From Candidatus Methylopumilus planktonicus (GTDB lineage: Bacteria > Pseudomonadota > Gammaproteobacteria > Burkholderiales > Methylophilaceae): a stretch of 64,000 nt of DNA. Positions 44,921-54,296 of the stretch are shown piece by piece. Under the pieces are notes generated by a model. It was not told the DNA's origin. It made no database searches and saw only the letters and a list, made by a program, of their open reading frames with translations. The stretch covers positions 558,001 through 622,000 of the forward strand of contig NZ_CP040984.1 of the NCBI RefSeq assembly GCF_006364715.1. The letters are read 5' to 3'. Each line of letters begins with the position of its first letter. The stretch's first letter is position 1. The position numbers were made by a program, and so were the translations under genes.

Positions 44921-45991
44921 ATGACAGATGATTTAAAAAACTTAAGAGATGCAATTGATAAAATTGATAATGAACTTTTAGATCTTATTTCTAAAAGGGC
45001 AGCATTAGCATCTAACATTGGAAGTCTAAAAACAGACGGTGTGATTTATCGTCCAGAACGTGAGGCTCAAGTCTTACGTCGTTTGGTTGAGCAAAATCAA
45101 GGACCACTTTCTAACGAAAGTATCGAAAGCATCTACAAGAGCATTATGTCTAATTGCAGAGCCTTAGAAAAACAAATCACCGTTGCATTCTTAGGACCGC
45201 TTGGTACATTTAGCGAAGAAGCTTCCATGAAGCAGTTTGGTGAATCAATTGAACCCATTCAAACGTCAAGCATTGATGAAGTGTTTCATCTTGTGGAATC
45301 TCATAAAGCACATTATGGTGTTGTTCCAGTTGAAAATTCGACTGAAGGCGCTATTAATCGAACGCTTGATTTGCTTCTTACATCAAACACGATGATATGT
45401 GCTGAAATTATTTTACCTGTGCATCATAATTTAATTAGCAATGAAAAAGATGTATCGAGTATTAAGAAAATCTATTCACATACACAATCATTATCGCAGT
45501 GCCATCAGTGGTTGCTTAATCATGCTCCAGGCATCGAATTACAATCTGTTTCAAGTAACGCTGAAGCTGTAAAAATTGTATCGAAAGAAAAGGGTGTCGC
45601 TGCTGTTGCAAGTAACCGCGCTGCAGCATTATTTAATGTCCCTCTACTCGCTGAAAATATAGAAGATGATCCCAAGAACTCCACTCGATTCTTGGTAATT
45701 TCCAATCACGAAGTTAAGCCTTCTGGATTAGATAAAACCTCGATTATTGTGGCTGCAAAAAATCAGCCGGGAGCGATTGCATCCATGATTGAGCCTTTTG
45801 CGAAAAATAAAGTGAGCATGACTAAACTTGAGTCCCGACCTTCAAAAGCAGGTCTTTGGGAGTATGTTTTCTTTATTGATATTGAAGGGCATATGTCTGA
45901 TTCAAAAGTAGCAGACTCGCTCAAAGAAATTGAATCTAAAGCTCCATTCTTAAAAGTTTTAGGGTCCTATCCACAGTCTAATTTGACTTAA
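44921..45991 (+). CDS. pheA: bifunctional chorismate mutase / prephenate dehydratase
   Basis: Two steps of phenylalanine synthesis. 356 residues: AroQ chorismate mutase (about 1-85; LRDAIDKIDNELLDLISKRA), prephenate dehydratase (about 90-268; FLGPLGTFSEEA, VPVENSTEGAINRTLDLL, and NSTRFLVISNH) and a C-terminal ACT domain (about 277-350; IEPFAKNKVSMTKLESRPSK), where phenylalanine should feed back. Overlaps nothing and sits three bases after serC. Confidence 0.97.
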   Translation: MTDDLKNLRDAIDKIDNELLDLISKRAALASNIGSLKTDGVIYRPEREAQVLRRLVEQNQGPLSNESIESIYKSIMSNCRALEKQITVAFLGPLGTFSEEASMKQFGESIEPIQTSSIDEVFHLVESHKAHYGVVPVENSTEGAINRTLDLLLTSNTMICAEIILPVHHNLISNEKDVSSIKKIYSHTQSLSQCHQWLLNHAPGIELQSVSSNAEAVKIVSKEKGVAAVASNRAAALFNVPLLAENIEDDPKNSTRFLVISNHEVKPSGLDKTSIIVAAKNQPGAIASMIEPFAKNKVSMTKLESRPSKAGLWEYVFFIDIEGHMSDSKVADSLKEIESKAPFLKVLGSYPQSNLT

Positions 45992-46038
45992 TGGATTTAT
46001 GCCCCAGTTTTCCATTTAAGATTTTTTAATTTTTTATT

Positions 46039-47133
46039 ATGTCGATTCAATCTTTAATTCCAACATATATTTGTGATATTGCACCTTATCAAGGCGGCAA
46101 ACCAATCTCTGAGGTTGCGCGCGAGCATCACTTAGAAGAGTCCTCCATTGTAAAGTTAGCTTCTAATGAAAATCCCTTAGGTATGAGCCCTAAAGCTCGC
46201 GAGGTAATTTTAAAATCAATTGATCAAATTTATCGTTATCCAGATGGCAATGCTTTTCGGCTTAAAAATGCTGTCAGCCTTAAGTTCAATCTACATCCGG
46301 AGAGTTTAATTTTTGGAAACGGGTCAAACGATATTCTGGAATTAGCTTCGCGTACATTCTTAAAAGTAGGAGATGAAGTTATTTTTTCTCAACATGCTTT
46401 TGCTGTCTATAGTCTTGTAACCCAAGCAATGGGTGCTATTGGCGTCAAAGTTCCTGCCAAAGATTTTGCACATGATCTTGCCAAAATGTTTGCGGCAATT
46501 TCTTCAAAAACTAAGATGATCTTCATTGCTAATCCCAATAATCCGACAGGTACTCTCATCTCTAAAGAGGAACTTAAAGCTTTTTTAACAAAAGTACCAT
46601 CTCATATTATTGTGGTATTGGACGAGGCTTACGACGAATATTTGGAGATAGAGAATAAGTCAGAGAGTTTTTCCTGGCTTTCTCAGTTTTCAAATTTAAT
46701 TATTTCCAGAAGCTTCTCAAAAGCTTATGGTTTAGCTGGATTAAGAGTGGGTTTTGGGGCATCGAATCCAGAGATTATTCAATTTATGAATCGAGTGAGA
46801 CAGCCTTTTAATGTGAATAGTCTTGCGCAAGATGCTGCAGTGGCTGCATTAATGGATGACGCATTTGTCAGTGAGAGTAAAATACTGAATAATAATGGAA
46901 AAAAACAACTAGAATCAGCTTTCCGAAGGCTTAAGTTAAGTTTTATTCCTACTTTTGGTAACTTCATTAGTTTTAAAGTAGATAACGCACCCCAAGTCTA
47001 CGAAGCTTTATTAAAGACGGGTATCATAGTTAGACCAGTGGCTAATTATGAAATGCCAGATTATTTGCGGGTAAGCATAGGCCTTAAAGAAGAAAACGAA
47101 AGATTTATTCAAGCACTAGAAGCGATTATTTAA
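46039..47133 (+). CDS. hisC: histidinol-phosphate aminotransferase
   Basis: Class I/II PLP aminotransferase, 364 residues. The PLP lysine is Lys228 in IISRSFSKAYGLAGLRVGF; KLASNENPLGMSPKA and ANPNNPTGT are typical. In the gyrA-serC-pheA block this gene often also transaminates prephenate or phenylpyruvate, so an aromatic aminotransferase role is possible. tyrA, often next, is not present here. Confidence 0.93.
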   Translation: MSIQSLIPTYICDIAPYQGGKPISEVAREHHLEESSIVKLASNENPLGMSPKAREVILKSIDQIYRYPDGNAFRLKNAVSLKFNLHPESLIFGNGSNDILELASRTFLKVGDEVIFSQHAFAVYSLVTQAMGAIGVKVPAKDFAHDLAKMFAAISSKTKMIFIANPNNPTGTLISKEELKAFLTKVPSHIIVVLDEAYDEYLEIENKSESFSWLSQFSNLIISRSFSKAYGLAGLRVGFGASNPEIIQFMNRVRQPFNVNSLAQDAAVAALMDDAFVSESKILNNNGKKQLESAFRRLKLSFIPTFGNFISFKVDNAPQVYEALLKTGIIVRPVANYEMPDYLRVSIGLKEENERFIQALEAII

Positions 47134-47145
47134 ATAGGATCTAGC

Positions 47146-48165
47146 ATGATTATTGTAATGAGCAACGTTGCGAACGAAGAGCAAATTGAATCGGTTATTA
47201 AGCGCATAGAAGAAAAGGGACTGGAAGCCAACGTTTCCCGTGGCACCGAAAGAACAGTCATCGGCGCGATTGGAGATGAGCGAAGTCTTGACCCAGAACT
47301 TTTAGAGTCTCTTCCTGGTGTTGAGCAGGCGCTCCATATTGTTAAGCCTTATAAAATTGTAGCGCGTGAATGGCATAAAGAAGATACCGTGATTGATATC
47401 CAAGGCAATCTTATGGGCGGTAAGCAAATTCAAATTATTTCAGGCCCGTGTTCTGTTGAAACACCTGATCAGATGGAAAAATCTGCGAAAGCTGTTAAAG
47501 CCGCTGGAGTCAGACTCATGCGGGGCGGAGCTTTTAAACCACGCACAAGTCCATATACATTCCAAGGCACAGGTATTGAAGGTTTAGAAATGTTTAGAAA
47601 AGCTGCAGACAAAGAAGGTTTACCTATTGTGACTGAGCTTATGGATGCAAGACAACTTGATACCTTTATGAAATATAAAGTGGATGTGATTCAAATTGGT
47701 ACCCGCAGCATGCAAAACTTTGAGCTTCTAAAAGAAGTTGGTAAAGTCAACGTGCCAGTGATTTTAAAACGTGGCATGTCAGCAACGATTTCAGAGTGGC
47801 TAATGGCTGCTGAATATATTGCAGCTGGTGGCAACCATAATATTATTTTCTGCGAACGTGGTATTCGAACTTTTGAAACGTATTACAGAAATGTATTGGA
47901 TGTCACAGCAATCCCTGTGTTGAAGAAAGAAACACATCTTCCCGTTATTGTTGATCCTTCTCATGCAGGTGGTAAAGCATGGATGGTGGCAGCATTATCT
48001 AGAGCGGCGATAGCTGCAGGTGCTGATGGTCTTTTAGTTGAAATGCATCCTAATCCATGTGAAGCATGGTGTGATGCAGATCAAGCTATTAATCCTGAAG
48101 AGCTTATTTCACTCATGGGTGAATTAAGAGGAATTGCTAAAGTGATTGGCCGCGAAATTCTTTAA
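47146..48165 (+). CDS. aroF: 3-deoxy-7-phosphoheptulonate synthase, B. subtilis-like type
   Basis: DAHP synthase, first step of the shikimate pathway. 339 residues. The N-terminal ferredoxin-like domain (about 1-70; MIIVMSNVANEEQIESVIKR) marks the type I-beta group, and the barrel carries GPCSVETPDQM, RGGAFKPRTSPYTFQG and DPSHAGGKAWM. This is unlike the AroFGH enzymes of E. coli, so the symbol is only a label. It follows hisC by 12 bases in place of the more usual tyrA/aroA. Confidence 0.95.
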   Translation: MIIVMSNVANEEQIESVIKRIEEKGLEANVSRGTERTVIGAIGDERSLDPELLESLPGVEQALHIVKPYKIVAREWHKEDTVIDIQGNLMGGKQIQIISGPCSVETPDQMEKSAKAVKAAGVRLMRGGAFKPRTSPYTFQGTGIEGLEMFRKAADKEGLPIVTELMDARQLDTFMKYKVDVIQIGTRSMQNFELLKEVGKVNVPVILKRGMSATISEWLMAAEYIAAGGNHNIIFCERGIRTFETYYRNVLDVTAIPVLKKETHLPVIVDPSHAGGKAWMVAALSRAAIAAGADGLLVEMHPNPCEAWCDADQAINPEELISLMGELRGIAKVIGREIL

Positions 48166-48166
48166 C

Positions 48167-48189
48167 GAACTCATGGATTTCATGAGTTC
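48167..48189 (+). terminator. terminator-like hairpin after DAHP synthase
   Basis: Perfect 9-bp stem GAACTCATG (48167-48175) / CATGAGTTC (48181-48189) with a GATTT loop, followed by TATTT, starting one base after the stop codon. The T-tract is short. It would separate the aromatic block from the pqq operon. Confidence 0.65.
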
Positions 48190-48275
48190 TATTTAGCTAA
48201 TTTCCACTATGAGATTAGGTGCTTTTCCCTCAGTATCAGTTCATTATTAAATATTAGTCTCATTGACAAGGTTCT

Positions 48276-49193
48276 ATGCATATTCATGTATTAGGCGCAG
48301 GTGCGGGTGGAGGATTTCCTCAGTGGAATTGTAATTGTCAAAACTGCGACGGTCTTCGAAAAGGCACTATTAAGGCAACAAAACGCACACAGTCTTCTAT
48401 CTGTGTAAGTTCTGATGGCGTTCATTGGGTGCTCTTTAATACGTCACCTGATGTGTTGCAACAAATTCAAGACTTTCCACCTTTACAACCCGGTCGAGCT
48501 ATTCGTGATAGTGGCATTTCAGCCATTGTTCTTATTGATGCACAAATTGATCACACAACAGGTTTGTTGATGCTTCGCGAGGGCACACAAAAACGTGAGC
48601 TTTATTCTACTAATATGGTATATCAAGATCTCACTACAGGTAATCCACTTTTAAAAATTTTAGATCACTACTGTGGTATTAATCATCACGAGATTTCGAC
48701 TGATGGTAAAACTTCCTTTGAAATACCTAAAATAGAAAATCTTACATTCACTGCTGTTGCGTTAAAGAGTGCCGCACCCCCATATTCACCGCATCGAAAT
48801 AATCCACACCCAGGTGACACGATTGGCATGTTGATCGAAGACAAAAAAACACAGAAACGATTATTTTACGCACCAGGCTTAGGTGAAATTGAACCTCATT
48901 TACCACCTTTATTTGAAAAAGCAGACTGTATTATGGTGGACGGTACTTTCTGGACGAATACAGAAATGATTGATATGGGTTTAATGACAAAGAAGGCACG
49001 AGACATTGGCCATAATCCTCAATCGGGTGAGGGCGGTATGATTGAAGTATTGGATCGTTACCCCAAAGCTAAAAAAGTGCTTATACACATCAATAATACA
49101 AACCCAATTTTACGTGAAGATTCAAAAGAGCGTGCTATCTTAACTGAGCATGGCATAGAAGTTGCATACGATGGTATGGATATTGTTTTATAA
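48276..49193 (+). CDS. pqqB: PQQ biosynthesis protein PqqB
   Basis: Metallo-beta-lactamase-fold protein that hydroxylates the tyrosine part of the PQQ precursor. 305 residues, normal length. MHIHVLGAGAGGGFPQWNCNCQNC is the signature N-terminus; IDAQIDHTTGLLMLREG and DIGHNPQSGEGGMIE are family motifs. First gene of pqqBCDE. No pqqA-like frame lies in the 110 bases before it. Confidence 0.97.
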   Translation: MHIHVLGAGAGGGFPQWNCNCQNCDGLRKGTIKATKRTQSSICVSSDGVHWVLFNTSPDVLQQIQDFPPLQPGRAIRDSGISAIVLIDAQIDHTTGLLMLREGTQKRELYSTNMVYQDLTTGNPLLKILDHYCGINHHEISTDGKTSFEIPKIENLTFTAVALKSAAPPYSPHRNNPHPGDTIGMLIEDKKTQKRLFYAPGLGEIEPHLPPLFEKADCIMVDGTFWTNTEMIDMGLMTKKARDIGHNPQSGEGGMIEVLDRYPKAKKVLIHINNTNPILREDSKERAILTEHGIEVAYDGMDIVL

Positions 49194-49208
49194 AAGGATT
49201 CGTTAGAC

Positions 49209-49943
49209 ATGGATAAAATTTGGACAAGAGCAGAGTTTGAAGAAAAGCTTCGTGAGAAGGGAAAGGGTTATCATATCTACCATCCTTTCCATGTCATGAT
49301 GTATGAAGGAAAGCTCACTAAAGAACAACTCCAATGCTGGGTATTAAATCGCTTTTATTATCAAATTGGTATTCCACAAAAAGATGCAGCTATTCTCTCT
49401 AATTGCCCTGATGTTGAAGTCAGAAAACAGTGGATCGTCCGTATCACAGATCATGATGGTGTGGATGATGCAGTGGGTGGAATAGAAGCTTGGATTAAAT
49501 TAGGTGAAGCAGTTGGTTTAGCAAGGGAAGATGTCACATCTTTAAAGCATGTAAGTCCTGGTGTTCGTTTCGCAGTTGATGCTTATATTAATTTTGCAAA
49601 ACAAAGACCATGGCAAGAGTCAGTTTGCTCATCACTTACTGAATTATTTGCCCCACATATTCATCAACAGCGTATAAGTTCATGGCCTGAAGTCTATCCC
49701 TGGATCAATGAATCTGGACTCTCTTATTTCAAAAAACGCTTAACTGAAGCAAGGCGTGATGTGGAACAAGGCCTCTCTGTAACACTAGATTATTTTAGTC
49801 AGTCTCGCGCGATGCAAGAGCGTGCATTAGACATTCTTCAATTCAAACTTAATGTGTTATGGGTGATTGCAGATTCCATTATGCTCGCCTCTTCAAATAT
49901 TAAAGTTGAAGATCGTGATTACTTAAGGCAACCTATATTCTAA
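49209..49943 (+). CDS. pqqC: pyrroloquinoline-quinone synthase PqqC
   Basis: Cofactor-free oxidase that closes the ring and makes PQQ in the final step. 244 residues. YHIYHPFHVMMYEGKLTKEQLQCWVLNRFYYQ and ITDHDGVDDAVGGIEAWIKLGEA are family motifs with the active-site histidines. 15 bases after pqqB and two before pqqD. Confidence 0.97.
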   Translation: MDKIWTRAEFEEKLREKGKGYHIYHPFHVMMYEGKLTKEQLQCWVLNRFYYQIGIPQKDAAILSNCPDVEVRKQWIVRITDHDGVDDAVGGIEAWIKLGEAVGLAREDVTSLKHVSPGVRFAVDAYINFAKQRPWQESVCSSLTELFAPHIHQQRISSWPEVYPWINESGLSYFKKRLTEARRDVEQGLSVTLDYFSQSRAMQERALDILQFKLNVLWVIADSIMLASSNIKVEDRDYLRQPIF

Positions 49944-49945
49944 AC

Positions 49946-50224
49946 ATGGCGATCGAACACCAAGACATTTTAAAAATTGCAGCGCACCATCGATTTCAAT
50001 GGGAAGAAGCACAACAATCTCATGTTATTTTGTTTCCTGAAGGTATGGTCAAATTAAATGGAAGTGCGGGAGAAGTATTAAGTTTAGTAGATGGAAAAAA
50101 CTCGGTCGATCAAATTGTAAATGCTCTAAAAGAAAAATTTAAAGATGTAGAGGGTATCGAAAAAGATATTTTATCTATGATCCAATTTGCTTTAGATAAA
50201 GCATGGATTGAGAAAGCTAATTAA
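49946..50224 (+). CDS. pqqD: PQQ peptide chaperone PqqD
   Basis: 92-residue RiPP recognition element that binds the PqqA precursor and presents it to PqqE. HHRFQWEEAQQSHVILFPEGMVKLNGSAGEVL is the family pattern (14 residues longer at the N-terminus than the conserved core). It is a separate gene here, not fused to PqqC or PqqE. Confidence 0.95.
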   Translation: MAIEHQDILKIAAHHRFQWEEAQQSHVILFPEGMVKLNGSAGEVLSLVDGKNSVDQIVNALKEKFKDVEGIEKDILSMIQFALDKAWIEKAN

Positions 50225-50235
50225 GGGGATATACG

Positions 50236-51420
50236 ATGGCAATTCAAAATAATGGTGTAGCAGCATCTGTTACACATACTCAACCTTTATGGTTGCTAGC
50301 TGAAATCACATATCGATGCCCACTTCATTGTGCTTTTTGTTACAACCCTACTGATTATGATAAACATACACAGAATGAATTATCAACAGAACAGTGGATT
50401 AATGTTTTACGTGATGCAAGAAAATTAGGCGCACTTCAACTAGGCATTTCAGGCGGCGAGCCTCTGCTTCGTGATGATATTGAAGAAATTGTGATAGAAG
50501 CAAAAAAATTAGGCTACTACAGCAATCTTATTACTTCAGGTGTAGGCTTAACCGAAAAAAGAATTCAGGCATTTAAAGAGGGTGGGTTAGACCATATTCA
50601 ACTCTCAATGCATGACATTACGGAAGAAATTAATAACTTCATTACAAACACCAAAACATTTGAGTTAAAGAAAAAAGTCGCAGCAATGATCAAGAACCAT
50701 GGCTATCCTATGGTACTCAACGTTGTGATCCATCGCTATAACATTGGCCATATCAAAGAAATATTAGAGATGGCTGAAGCTTTAGGCGCAGATTATGTTG
50801 AACTTGCTAATACCCAATATTACGGCTGGTCGCTTGTAAATCGTAATCAATTAATGCCCACTAAAGAGCAAATTGATCACGCAGAAAAAGTCACCAATGA
50901 ATTTAGAGAAAAAGTTGGCAACAAAATGAAAGTTTTCTTTGTGGTGCCTGATTATTTCTCAGATCGTCCTAAGAAATGTATGAATGGATGGGGTGAGGTC
51001 TTTATGATTGTCACTGCAAATGGTGATGTGCTACCTTGTCATTCAGCACGCGTATTGCCTAATATGGAATTCCCGAATGTACGTCATAAAGGGCTTATGT
51101 GGGCATGGCAAGATTCTCCAGCATTCAACCGATATCGAGGTGATAGTTGGATGAAAGAACCTTGCAGAACCTGCCCTGAAAAAGAAAATGATTTGGGCGG
51201 TTGTCGCTGCCAAGCATTCCTTTTATCAGGTGACGCAGAGAGTGCTGATCCAGTATGTAGTTTGTCGCCCAATCATCACATCATAGAAAAAGCGATTGAA
51301 GATGCTAAAAATCCTGTTCTTCAAGCGCAACCGATTCTTTTTAGAAATGATAAAAATTCCAAGAAAATTATTTCTGGCGAAGTAAAAGATTTAATTAAAG
51401 ACTTTCACGCAACACCTTAA
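50236..51420 (+). CDS. pqqE: PqqA peptide cyclase PqqE (radical SAM)
   Basis: Radical SAM enzyme that links Glu and Tyr in PqqA. 394 residues. The [4Fe-4S] cysteines are Cys28, Cys32 and Cys35 (CPLHCAFC). The C-terminal SPASM region has CRTCPEKENDLGGCRC and a final Cys in DPVCSLSPNH for the auxiliary clusters. LGISGGEPLLRDD is the SAM-binding GGEP motif. Last gene of the operon, 11 bases after pqqD. Confidence 0.97.
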   Translation: MAIQNNGVAASVTHTQPLWLLAEITYRCPLHCAFCYNPTDYDKHTQNELSTEQWINVLRDARKLGALQLGISGGEPLLRDDIEEIVIEAKKLGYYSNLITSGVGLTEKRIQAFKEGGLDHIQLSMHDITEEINNFITNTKTFELKKKVAAMIKNHGYPMVLNVVIHRYNIGHIKEILEMAEALGADYVELANTQYYGWSLVNRNQLMPTKEQIDHAEKVTNEFREKVGNKMKVFFVVPDYFSDRPKKCMNGWGEVFMIVTANGDVLPCHSARVLPNMEFPNVRHKGLMWAWQDSPAFNRYRGDSWMKEPCRTCPEKENDLGGCRCQAFLLSGDAESADPVCSLSPNHHIIEKAIEDAKNPVLQAQPILFRNDKNSKKIISGEVKDLIKDFHATP

Positions 51421-51458
51421 AATCTTTTAGTTTCATCTTTCCTCTATAATCATAAATT

Positions 51459-52634
51459 ATGAACTCATCTCATATGGTGCGTGTATTTGTATTGGCAAGC
51501 TTGGCCGCATTGGCGCCATTTGCGATCGATACTTATTTACCTGCATTTCATGTTATGACAAATGACTTAGAAACAACCCCTCACGCTATTCAGCAAAGTC
51601 TTACTTTTTATTTGCTACCCTATGCATTAATGACTTTATTTCATGGTGCAATCTCTGATGCGATTGGTCGCATTGATACCATTAAAATCGGCTTAGGTAT
51701 TTTTATACTAGGTTCCCTCACAGCTGCATTTGCCAATAGTGTTGAAATGTTATGGCTAGGTCGAATTTTACAAGGTGTAGGTGGGGGAGCAGGTAATGTG
51801 GTAGCGCGAGCCATGGTACGCGATTTATTTCAAGGTCCCGAAGCCCAACGCGTTATGGCAACTATACAAATGTTATTTGGTATTGCGCCTGCAGTAGCAC
51901 CTATGATTGGTGGACTTCTATTAGGCATTCATTGGCATAGTATTTTTATATTCTTAGCAATCTATGCATCTATTTCATTAATTGCTGCAATTAAATATTT
52001 ACCTGAAACAATGCCTCAATTGAATCGTGTTTCTTTCTCTTTCCCAGCAGTGACACATCGATATAAAACTATTTTTTCAGATAAAGAATTTTTACTTCTT
52101 GTGCTTGCATTAGGCGCAAATTTCTCAGGATTCTTTTTGTATGTTTTATCAAGTCCGATATTTATTGTTGATCACTTAGGCCTTAGTTCAACACAATTCG
52201 CTTATCTTTTTATACCTACTGTATCGGGTATGATTTTGGGCTCTTACTTATCAAAGAAAGCGGCCGGAAAATTATCTCATAAAAAAACAATTCAAATTTC
52301 CTACATTTGGATGGGTTTGATAGCTTTTCTTAATGTACTTTTTTGCGCTTTTTTTGAAACAAATCTATTAATTAATATTGGTTTTGTAGCTCTTTATAAC
52401 ATTGGCATGTCTCTAGTTATGCCTGTTCTGTCTATTGCAGCACTTGACCGTTTCGAAAAGATTAGGGGGACTGCGTCATCAGGGCAAGCTTTTATTCAGA
52501 TGTTACTTTCTACAGTTTCTGCGGGTTTGGTAGTACCTTTTCTTTGGTTTTCACCTCTTGGACTATCTATTGGTATGCTGGGATATTCTATTATTAGTGT
52601 TTTGATAATTTCTCAAACAAAATCATTAAGTTAA
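51459..52634 (+). CDS. Bcr/CflA-family MFS efflux transporter
   Basis: 391-residue major facilitator with about 12 helices. FAIDTYLPAFHVM near the start and LFHGAISDAIGRIDTIKIGL (motif A), then LGRILQGVGGGAGNVVARAMVRD are the signature of Bcr/CflA drug exporters. The substrate is unknown. A TATAAT occurs at 51445 but I see no matching -35. Its 3' end overlaps the convergent ferredoxin gene by four bases. Confidence 0.9.
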   Translation: MNSSHMVRVFVLASLAALAPFAIDTYLPAFHVMTNDLETTPHAIQQSLTFYLLPYALMTLFHGAISDAIGRIDTIKIGLGIFILGSLTAAFANSVEMLWLGRILQGVGGGAGNVVARAMVRDLFQGPEAQRVMATIQMLFGIAPAVAPMIGGLLLGIHWHSIFIFLAIYASISLIAAIKYLPETMPQLNRVSFSFPAVTHRYKTIFSDKEFLLLVLALGANFSGFFLYVLSSPIFIVDHLGLSSTQFAYLFIPTVSGMILGSYLSKKAAGKLSHKKTIQISYIWMGLIAFLNVLFCAFFETNLLINIGFVALYNIGMSLVMPVLSIAALDRFEKIRGTASSGQAFIQMLLSTVSAGLVVPFLWFSPLGLSIGMLGYSIISVLIISQTKSLS

Positions 52635-52954
52635 TTATCTAACAAACTTCTTTTATTTGGTTTTCCATTAAAAGAGTCTGCTTCAGGAAGCGGGTCTTTT
52701 CTTGAGGAGATCACTGGCCATATTTTTGACATATCTGCATTGATCTTAATGAAGTCCTGTTGATCTGCTGGTACATCATCTTCTGCAAATATAGCTTCAG
52801 CAGGGCACTCGGCTACGCATAGAGTGCAGTCAATACATTCGTCAGGATTAATTGCTAGGAAATTAGGACCTTCAACAAAACAATCAACAGGGCAAACGTC
52901 AACACAGTCGGTATATTTACATTTAATACAATTTTCGGTTACAACATAAGTCAT
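52631..52954 (-). CDS. fdxA: 7Fe ferredoxin FdxA
   Basis: 107-residue [3Fe-4S][4Fe-4S] ferredoxin. Cysteines at 9, 17 and 50 fit the 3Fe cluster and those at 21, 40, 43 and 46 fit the 4Fe cluster, as in Azotobacter ferredoxin I; extra cysteines are at 12 and 25. The C-terminal tail (DFIKINADMSKIWPVISSRK) is also standard. It lies 63 bases downstream of cysN on the same strand, so it may be expressed with the sulfate assimilation genes and feed electrons to the sulfite reductase. That link is positional. Confidence 0.95.
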   Translation of the reverse strand: MTYVVTENCIKCKYTDCVDVCPVDCFVEGPNFLAINPDECIDCTLCVAECPAEAIFAEDDVPADQQDFIKINADMSKIWPVISSRKDPLPEADSFNGKPNKRSLLDN

Positions 52955-53017
52955 ATCAGTCCTTTAATTTCTTGAATATAGCGTTATTTTAATCTATTTT
53001 TTTTCTTGATCCAATAA

Positions 53018-54295
53018 TTATGCAATCATGCCGGCGCCTACCGTATGGTAAGTGGATTCATCAATAATGATAAAAGCACCAGTAGATCGGTTATTTTGAT
53101 AGGGGTCGGCCATAATAGGCTGTGCCAATTTAAATGTTACTTGAGCAATATCATTCATACTTAGATTTGAAATAGATTCATGAGTCAATGTTTCGATATT
53201 TACTTTAAAATCGATCTTGTCTAATTTAGCTTTTGATTCGCGAGATGTATGGCGAATCAAATAAGTTCTTGATGATGCCATGGGCGTCTCTGATAACCAA
53301 CATACCATTGCATTAATACTCTTTGTAGGCTCTATAGCATCATCTGACTTGATAATCATGTCTCCACGTGAAATATCAATTTCATCTTCTAGAAGAATAG
53401 TCACGGACTGTTCCGAGATCGCTTTTTTAAGTTCTGTATCACCCAATTGAATTGATTTTATTTTTGATTTGTATTGAGAAGGTAGGACTGTAATTTCATC
53501 CCCAACAGAAATGGATCCAGACTCAATGCGACCCATAAATCCTCTATAGTCATGAAGATTATGATCATCAGAAGCATGAGGACGGCAAACGAATTGCACG
53601 GGGAATCTAAAGTCTTTATCTTTTCCTGCATAATCTGCAGTTGTTTTTTCTAAGATATCGAGCAGTGTGGGGCCTTTGTACCATTTTATAGATTCGCCGC
53701 GATCTACAATCATGTCCCCATTAAGTGCTGACATGGGTACAAATTCGATTGTACGATTTTCTGATAATTTAATTTCTTTTGCGAATGCTTTATAACTTTC
53801 ACAAATCGCTTTGTATTTGCTTTCATCGTAATCGATTAAATCCATTTTGTTAATTGCTACAACGATATGAGGAATGCCAACAAGTTTAGCTAAAAAGGAA
53901 TGACGTCTTGTTTGAGTTAAAACACCTTTTCTAGCGTCGATTAGGATAATCGCTAAATGGGCGGTAGATGCTGCAGTCACCATATTGCGAGTGTATTGTT
54001 CATGCCCTGGAGCATCTGCAATAATATATTTACGTGTACCAGTACTAAAGTATCTATATGCAACATCGATCGTAATACCTTGCTCACGTTCCGCTTGAAG
54101 TCCATCAGTAATCAAAGATAAATCAACGGCTGTCATACCTCTTTTTTTAGAGGTTTTTTCAATTTGGGTGAGTGTATCTGTAAGAATTGTTTTGGTATCA
54201 AAAAGAAGACGACCAATGAGCGTACTCTTTCCATCATCGACACTGCCGCATGTCATAAAACGTAATAAACTATCTTGAATATTTTCTTGTGACAT
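53018..54295 (-). CDS. cysN: sulfate adenylyltransferase subunit 1 (GTPase)
   Basis: GTPase that drives formation of APS with CysD. 425 residues from the ATG at 54295, which follows the cysD stop by one base; an upstream in-frame ATG at 54352 would lie inside cysD. G1 is GSVDDGKSTLIGRLL, G3 DAPGHEQYTRNM and G4 NKMDL. The C-terminus ends without a CysC kinase domain, fitting a pathway that uses APS directly. Confidence 0.97.
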   Translation of the reverse strand: MSQENIQDSLLRFMTCGSVDDGKSTLIGRLLFDTKTILTDTLTQIEKTSKKRGMTAVDLSLITDGLQAEREQGITIDVAYRYFSTGTRKYIIADAPGHEQYTRNMVTAASTAHLAIILIDARKGVLTQTRRHSFLAKLVGIPHIVVAINKMDLIDYDESKYKAICESYKAFAKEIKLSENRTIEFVPMSALNGDMIVDRGESIKWYKGPTLLDILEKTTADYAGKDKDFRFPVQFVCRPHASDDHNLHDYRGFMGRIESGSISVGDEITVLPSQYKSKIKSIQLGDTELKKAISEQSVTILLEDEIDISRGDMIIKSDDAIEPTKSINAMVCWLSETPMASSRTYLIRHTSRESKAKLDKIDFKVNIETLTHESISNLSMNDIAQVTFKLAQPIMADPYQNNRSTGAFIIIDESTYHTVGAGMIA

Positions 54296-54296
54296 T

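Noticed and set aside
48166..48275. Possible pqqA before pqqB
   Set aside because: All three plus-strand frames lack an ATG-initiated peptide with ExxxY; the ATG frame at 48173 stops after seven codons.
51445..51450. TATAAT before the Bcr/CflA-type gene
   Set aside because: No -35 element at suitable spacing; a single hexamer is common in AT-rich DNA.
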